Of a DNA stretch of 7,978 nt, positions 5,247-7,978 are shown piece by piece (positions within the stretch are counted from its first letter, which is position 1; each line of letters opens with the position of its first letter). The position numbers and the translations under genes are program-made. The notes beneath the pieces were generated by a model. The model saw only the letters and a list, made by a program, of their open reading frames with translations. It ran no database searches and was not told where the DNA came from. The DNA is from an uncultured Atopobium sp. (GTDB lineage: Bacteria; Actinomycetota; Coriobacteriia; Coriobacteriales; Atopobiaceae): assembly GCA_938041635.1 (NCBI GenBank), contig CALIAD010000057.1, forward strand, positions 1 to 7,978, in the 5' to 3' direction.

Positions 5247-6677
5247 ATGGTATTTCCAGAGAATTTTTTGTGGGGCGGCGCAACTGCCGCTAATCAGTTT
5301 GAAGGCGCTTGGGATGTAGATGGTAAGGGTCCTAGCTGTATGGATATGGCTACCAACGGTAACCACCATCATCCTCGAAAGATTACTCCAACGCTTGATC
5401 CCAATGAGTATTACCCCTGCCACGACGGCGTTGATTTCTTCCATCATTACAAGGAGGACATCGCTCTTCTCGCTGAAATGGGTTTTAAGGTATTTAGATT
5501 CTCCATCAACTGGACCAGAATTTACCCAACAGGGTTTGAAGAGACTCCTAATGAGCTAGGCCTTCAGTTCTATGACAACGTTATGGATGAGTGCCACAAG
5601 TATGGCATTGAGCCGCTGGTAACGCTGTCACACTACGAGCTTCCTTTTGCCGTATGTCAGCAGCTTGATGGATGGGCTTCTCGCCAAACAATTGACCTGT
5701 TTGTAAAATATGCCCAGACCGTGCTAAACCGCTATAAGGGTAAATGCCGCTATTGGTTGACATTTAACGAAATCAACATTGGTATGCTTCCTATTGGCAA
5801 CTACATGAGCCTTGGTATGCTCAATCCAGGCTCGTTTGACCTGCGTAATCAGGTTGATATTCCTCAGAAGCGATTCCAGGCATTGCACCACCAATTTGTT
5901 GCGAGCGCAAAGGTTGTTAAGCTTGCGCACGAGATTGACCCTGAGAACAAAGTTGGATGCATGATTGCTTATCTGCTCTCGTATCCATTGACGCCAAATC
6001 CAGAGGATGTGGAGCTTGCACGTGAGCGTAATCAGTACCGTAATTATTACTGTTCTGACGTGCAGGTTCGTGGTGAGTATCCTTACTTTGCTCAGCGTGT
6101 TTGGGACGAGGCAGGAGTCACGCTTGATATCACCGAAGAAGACCTTCGTATCTTGAAGGAGGGAACGGTAGATTTCTATACGCATAGCTACTACCAGTCC
6201 CAGTGCGCAAGTGTTGATCCTAGCGAGGAGACTAGCGGAAACCTGTTGGGTGGCGCTAAGAATCCATATCTCAAGGAGACCGCATGGGAGTGGCCTATTG
6301 ACCCAATGGGCCTGCGCATCATGCTCAACCAGGTATATGAGCGCTATCAGATTCCTATCATGGTTGTCGAGAATGGTCTTGGATCAAACGACACGGTTAA
6401 TCCTGACGGATCTATTGATGACGACTATCGTATTGAGTATCTTCGCGAGCACATTAAGGCAGTAAAAGAAGCGCTTAAGGATGGTGTCGAGGTTATTGGC
6501 TACACTCCTTGGGGCTGCATTGACCTGGTCAGTAATGCTGACGGCGAGATGGCAAAGCGCTACGGTTTTGTTTTTGTAGACAAGTACGATGATGGCACCG
6601 GCACACTGGAGCGCAGTAGAAAGAAGAGCTTCTACTGGTATAAGGATGTCATTTCCACTAACGGAGAAACTCTGTAA
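5247..6677 (+). CDS. bglA: GH1 6-phospho-beta-glucosidase, second of two tandem paralogs
   Basis: A 476-residue cytosolic GH1 enzyme, homologous to its neighbour from end to end. Landmarks: FLWGGATAANQFEGAW at 7-22 with Gln17; HYELP at 129-133; acid/base Glu175 in TFNEIN; nucleophile Glu375 in VVENGLG; and phosphate-binding Ser429, Lys437 and Tyr439 within LVSNADGEMAKRYGF. It therefore keeps the NEIN and GEM features seen in E. coli BglA/AscB-type enzymes, and looks the more canonical of the pair. GGGGGA at 5235-5240 gives 6-nt spacing to ATG 5247; the in-frame GTG at 5241 abuts that site and is unlikely. The two proteins differ most in the loop after the acid/base residue (about 176-212 here) and near residues 36-60, both near the substrate pocket in GH1 folds. 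This suggests a different aglycone or chain-length preference. The symbol is by resemblance only. Confidence 0.94.
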   Translation: MVFPENFLWGGATAANQFEGAWDVDGKGPSCMDMATNGNHHHPRKITPTLDPNEYYPCHDGVDFFHHYKEDIALLAEMGFKVFRFSINWTRIYPTGFEETPNELGLQFYDNVMDECHKYGIEPLVTLSHYELPFAVCQQLDGWASRQTIDLFVKYAQTVLNRYKGKCRYWLTFNEINIGMLPIGNYMSLGMLNPGSFDLRNQVDIPQKRFQALHHQFVASAKVVKLAHEIDPENKVGCMIAYLLSYPLTPNPEDVELARERNQYRNYYCSDVQVRGEYPYFAQRVWDEAGVTLDITEEDLRILKEGTVDFYTHSYYQSQCASVDPSEETSGNLLGGAKNPYLKETAWEWPIDPMGLRIMLNQVYERYQIPIMVVENGLGSNDTVNPDGSIDDDYRIEYLREHIKAVKEALKDGVEVIGYTPWGCIDLVSNADGEMAKRYGFVFVDKYDDGTGTLERSRKKSFYWYKDVISTNGETL

Positions 6678-6686
6678 GTTGCTAGC

Positions 6687-6724
6687 AAACCCAGCTTACC
6701 TTGGGGTAAGCTGGGTTTTAGTTT
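6687..6724 (+). terminator. Strong intrinsic terminator of the PTS/GH1 operon
   Basis: AAACCCAGCTTACC (6687-6700) and its exact complement GGTAAGCTGGGTTT (6705-6718) form a 14-bp stem with a TTGG loop, followed by TAGTTT. It starts 9 bp after the stop of the second GH1 gene. The A-rich left and T-rich right flanks could also work from the other strand, but no opposing gene is present. Confidence 0.9.
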
Positions 6725-6730
6725 GTCGGA

Positions 6731-6759
6731 GTTCAAACAGACATCGACGCTGTTCAAAC
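6731..6759 (+). repeat. Pair of GTTCAAAC motifs 21 bp apart
   Basis: GTTCAAAC occurs at 6731-6738 and 6752-6759. Each contains the small dyad GTT-CA-AAC, and the two are offset by 21 bp, about two helical turns, which would put them on the same DNA face. They lie between the operon terminator and the AEC transporter gene. They might be a paired operator, but no core promoter is recognisable nearby. Confidence 0.35.
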
Positions 6760-6761
6760 GG

Positions 6762-6883
6762 CACCAAGCAGTATCGCGTAACACCAAGTAATACCAAGTA
6801 ACAACTTAAGAACACCACCAAGCACTACCAGGCAACAATCCGAGCATTTACCGAGTACTTGCCGAGTACTTGCCGAGTATTAA
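6762..6883 (+). repeat. Degenerate 10-11 bp tandem repeat array upstream of the AEC gene
   Basis: The first part has YACCARG words at 6762, 6782, 6792, 6816 and 6826, often 10 bp apart (for example CACCAAGTAA then TACCAAGTAA). The second part has four consecutive 11-nt units: CCGAGCATTTA (6840-6850), CCGAGTACTTG (6851-6861), CCGAGTACTTG (6862-6872) and CCGAGTATTAA (6873-6883). Both parts share a CCRAGYA core. The end of the last unit supplies the first bases of the AAGGA ribosome binding site (6882-6886) of the next gene. There is no conserved dyad in the units and the spacing is too short for CRISPR. Confidence 0.7.
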
Positions 6884-6895
6884 GGACTGTCAATC

Positions 6896-7822
6896 ATGGT
6901 TTTGTCACTTGAAGAAACGCTTCCTGTGCTGATAACTTACATTGCTGCGATGTTTGTCATGATGGGCATAGGATTTGCGCTGTTCAAGGCTAAGATGATC
7001 GAACACCACGGCATAGCGCAGATGAGTAATGTCATTCTTTACGCAGCAAGTCCCTGCATTATAGTGCAGTCATTCTTAACCGATTTCAGCATGCAACGTC
7101 TGATTGAAGCTGGATGGTGTGTGGTTTTCTCGGCAATTATCACAGGTGTCACCATTCTTGTTACTAGGTGCGTGTATGGAAGTAAGCAGTCTTTAGCGGC
7201 ATTCTCAGTCATTTTTACTAATTCGGGATTTATTGGCATTCCAATTGTTCAAAGTGTTTTGGGTGTCGAATACGTTTTCTATGTTTCGATGTGTATCGTG
7301 TGTGTAACCTTTTTTGTCTGGACATATGGCGCATGGTTAGTTTCGCAGGATAAAAGGGAGATTTCTTTCAAGAAGATTGCGACCAATCCGGGTGTCATTA
7401 CGATTTTTATTGGTCTTTTGCTGTTTGTTTTCTCTGTCCACTTAGACCCTATTTTGAAGATATCAATTGCGAAAGTTGCAGATCTTAATGCAGGTCTCGC
7501 AATGATTGTTCTTGGTGCGTATTTAGCAGAGGCAAAAATCGTCGAGCTCATTAGAGATAAGTGGATTTACTTTGCAAGTTTCTTAAGACTCTTGGTTATG
7601 CCGTTAATCACGCTTGGAATTTTGTGGTTTGCCCCGCTTGATCAGGCAATAAAGCTGGTGTTGTTTATCACCTTTGCAACTCCTTCGGGAGCGCTGACGG
7701 CAATGTTCTCGCAAAAATACGGTAAAGACTACGAATACGCAGTCGGATTAGTTGCTGCATCCACTCTGTTATCGCTGATTACCATGCCGATAGTGATGGC
7801 ATTGGCTCTGATGTGGCTTTAG
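6896..7822 (+). CDS. AEC-family (auxin efflux carrier-like, Mem_trans) permease
   Basis: A 308-residue, very hydrophobic inner-membrane protein, the usual size for bacterial AEC transporters. About ten membrane segments can be placed, roughly at 10-30, 41-60, 70-91, 99-122, 126-148, 165-181, 198-212, 224-245, 250-271 and 281-304, compatible with two five-helix halves. Family-like signatures are FTNSGFIGIPIVQSVLG (107-123) in the first half and ATPSGALTAMFSQKYG (261-276) in the second. Bacterial members move malate and other organic acids or remain uncharacterised, so the substrate is unknown here. ATG 6896 is preceded by AAGGA at 6882-6886 with 9-nt spacing. It is separated from the sugar operon by a strong terminator and a 177-bp spacer and has its own terminator, so it is probably a single-gene unit. 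I could not identify its promoter. Confidence 0.92.
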   Translation: MVLSLEETLPVLITYIAAMFVMMGIGFALFKAKMIEHHGIAQMSNVILYAASPCIIVQSFLTDFSMQRLIEAGWCVVFSAIITGVTILVTRCVYGSKQSLAAFSVIFTNSGFIGIPIVQSVLGVEYVFYVSMCIVCVTFFVWTYGAWLVSQDKREISFKKIATNPGVITIFIGLLLFVFSVHLDPILKISIAKVADLNAGLAMIVLGAYLAEAKIVELIRDKWIYFASFLRLLVMPLITLGILWFAPLDQAIKLVLFITFATPSGALTAMFSQKYGKDYEYAVGLVAASTLLSLITMPIVMALALMWL

Positions 7823-7826
7823 GGAG

Positions 7827-7859
7827 TTTGCGACTTGCGTAGGCTTTGCGTGATGCGCG
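7827..7859 (+). repeat. Short TTGCG-type quasi-repeats after the AEC gene
   Basis: TTTGCG (7827-7832), TTGCGT (7835-7840), TTTGCGT (7845-7851) and ATGCGCG (7853-7859) recur at about 8-10 bp in the gap between the stop codon and the terminator. They resemble the other spacer repeats in style but not in sequence, and may be chance. Confidence 0.3.
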
Positions 7860-7873
7860 GTTTCTAGGCGTTC

Positions 7874-7914
7874 AGTACCCGGCTATTCATGTATATGAAT
7901 AGCCGGGTACTTTT
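7874..7914 (+). terminator. Strong intrinsic terminator of the AEC gene
   Basis: A 17-bp perfect stem is formed by 7874-7890 (AGTACCCGGCTATTCAT) and 7895-7911, with a GTAT loop, ending in TTTT at 7911-7914. It lies 51 bp after the stop codon. Confidence 0.92.
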
Positions 7915-7939
7915 ATGCAGGTAGATTTTCGCTTTGGGT

Positions 7940-7973
7940 GGGGAAGAGGTGTTTCTGCCTCCAAAATGACCCC
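7940..7973. other. Nested inverted repeat near the window edge
   Basis: GGGG (7940-7943) and CCCC (7970-7973) enclose GAGG (7946-7949) and CCTC (7958-7961), giving an interrupted hairpin in the final gene-free 64 bases. It could be the edge of a structured element or leader belonging to whatever follows, or chance in GC-rich sequence. Confidence 0.25.
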
Positions 7974-7978
7974 GAAGT

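Noticed and set aside
5724..6185. Minus-strand open frame (153 codons) inside the second GH1 gene
   Set aside because: It lies wholly inside a well-supported GH1 gene, and has no ribosome binding site or recognisable motif.
6762..6883. CRISPR array
   Set aside because: Units are 10-11 bp and directly adjacent with no spacers, and no cas genes are present.

Overview
This window carries most of a sugar-uptake operon of the lactose/cellobiose PTS family, followed by a separately terminated membrane transporter gene. All genes read on the + strand. GC content looks to be in the mid-40s by eye. Shine-Dalgarno sites are strong and purine-rich, and every metabolic gene is PTS-linked. This suggests a Gram-positive or Gram-positive-like fermenter. 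Gene style and the spacer sequences remind me of the Coriobacteriia (Atopobium/Lancefieldella-like), but that is an impression and no taxonomic marker is present.

Layout: (1) 1-1371, the C-terminal 456 residues of a PRD-type transcriptional activator/antiterminator with fused PTS EIIB-like and EIIA-like domains; its N-terminal nucleic-acid-binding part lies before the window. (2) 1391-1717, EIIA; 1777-2088, EIIB; 2222-3577, EIIC of a cellobiose-type PTS. (3) A 24-bp perfect palindrome at 3599-3622 and a short leader, then two tandem paralogous GH1 6-phospho-beta-glucosidase genes (3697-5169 and 5247-6677) separated by a long hairpin. A strong terminator follows at 6687-6718. (4) A 6719-6895 spacer containing degenerate 10-11 bp tandem repeats. 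(5) 6896-7822, an AEC-family (auxin efflux carrier-like) permease, closed by a strong terminator at 7874-7914. The last 64 bases hold no gene.

How it works together (inference from known families): phosphate passes from HPr to EIIA (His77), then EIIB (Cys7), and EIIC imports and phosphorylates a beta-glucoside such as cellobiose. The two GH1 enzymes then split the 6-phospho-beta-glucoside in the cytosol into glucose 6-phosphate and an aglycone or glucose. The PRD regulator senses PTS phosphorylation state and probably controls the operon in which it sits.

The metabolic genes are conventional and I found no clearly new system. The least ordinary signals are: the short 9-13 bp quasi-repeats in most intergenic gaps, each with its own sequence and one starting in a stop codon; the His-to-Ala change at the second PRD2 phosphorylation site of the regulator; the palindrome between the transport genes and the hydrolase genes; and the divergence of active-site loops between the two GH1 paralogs.
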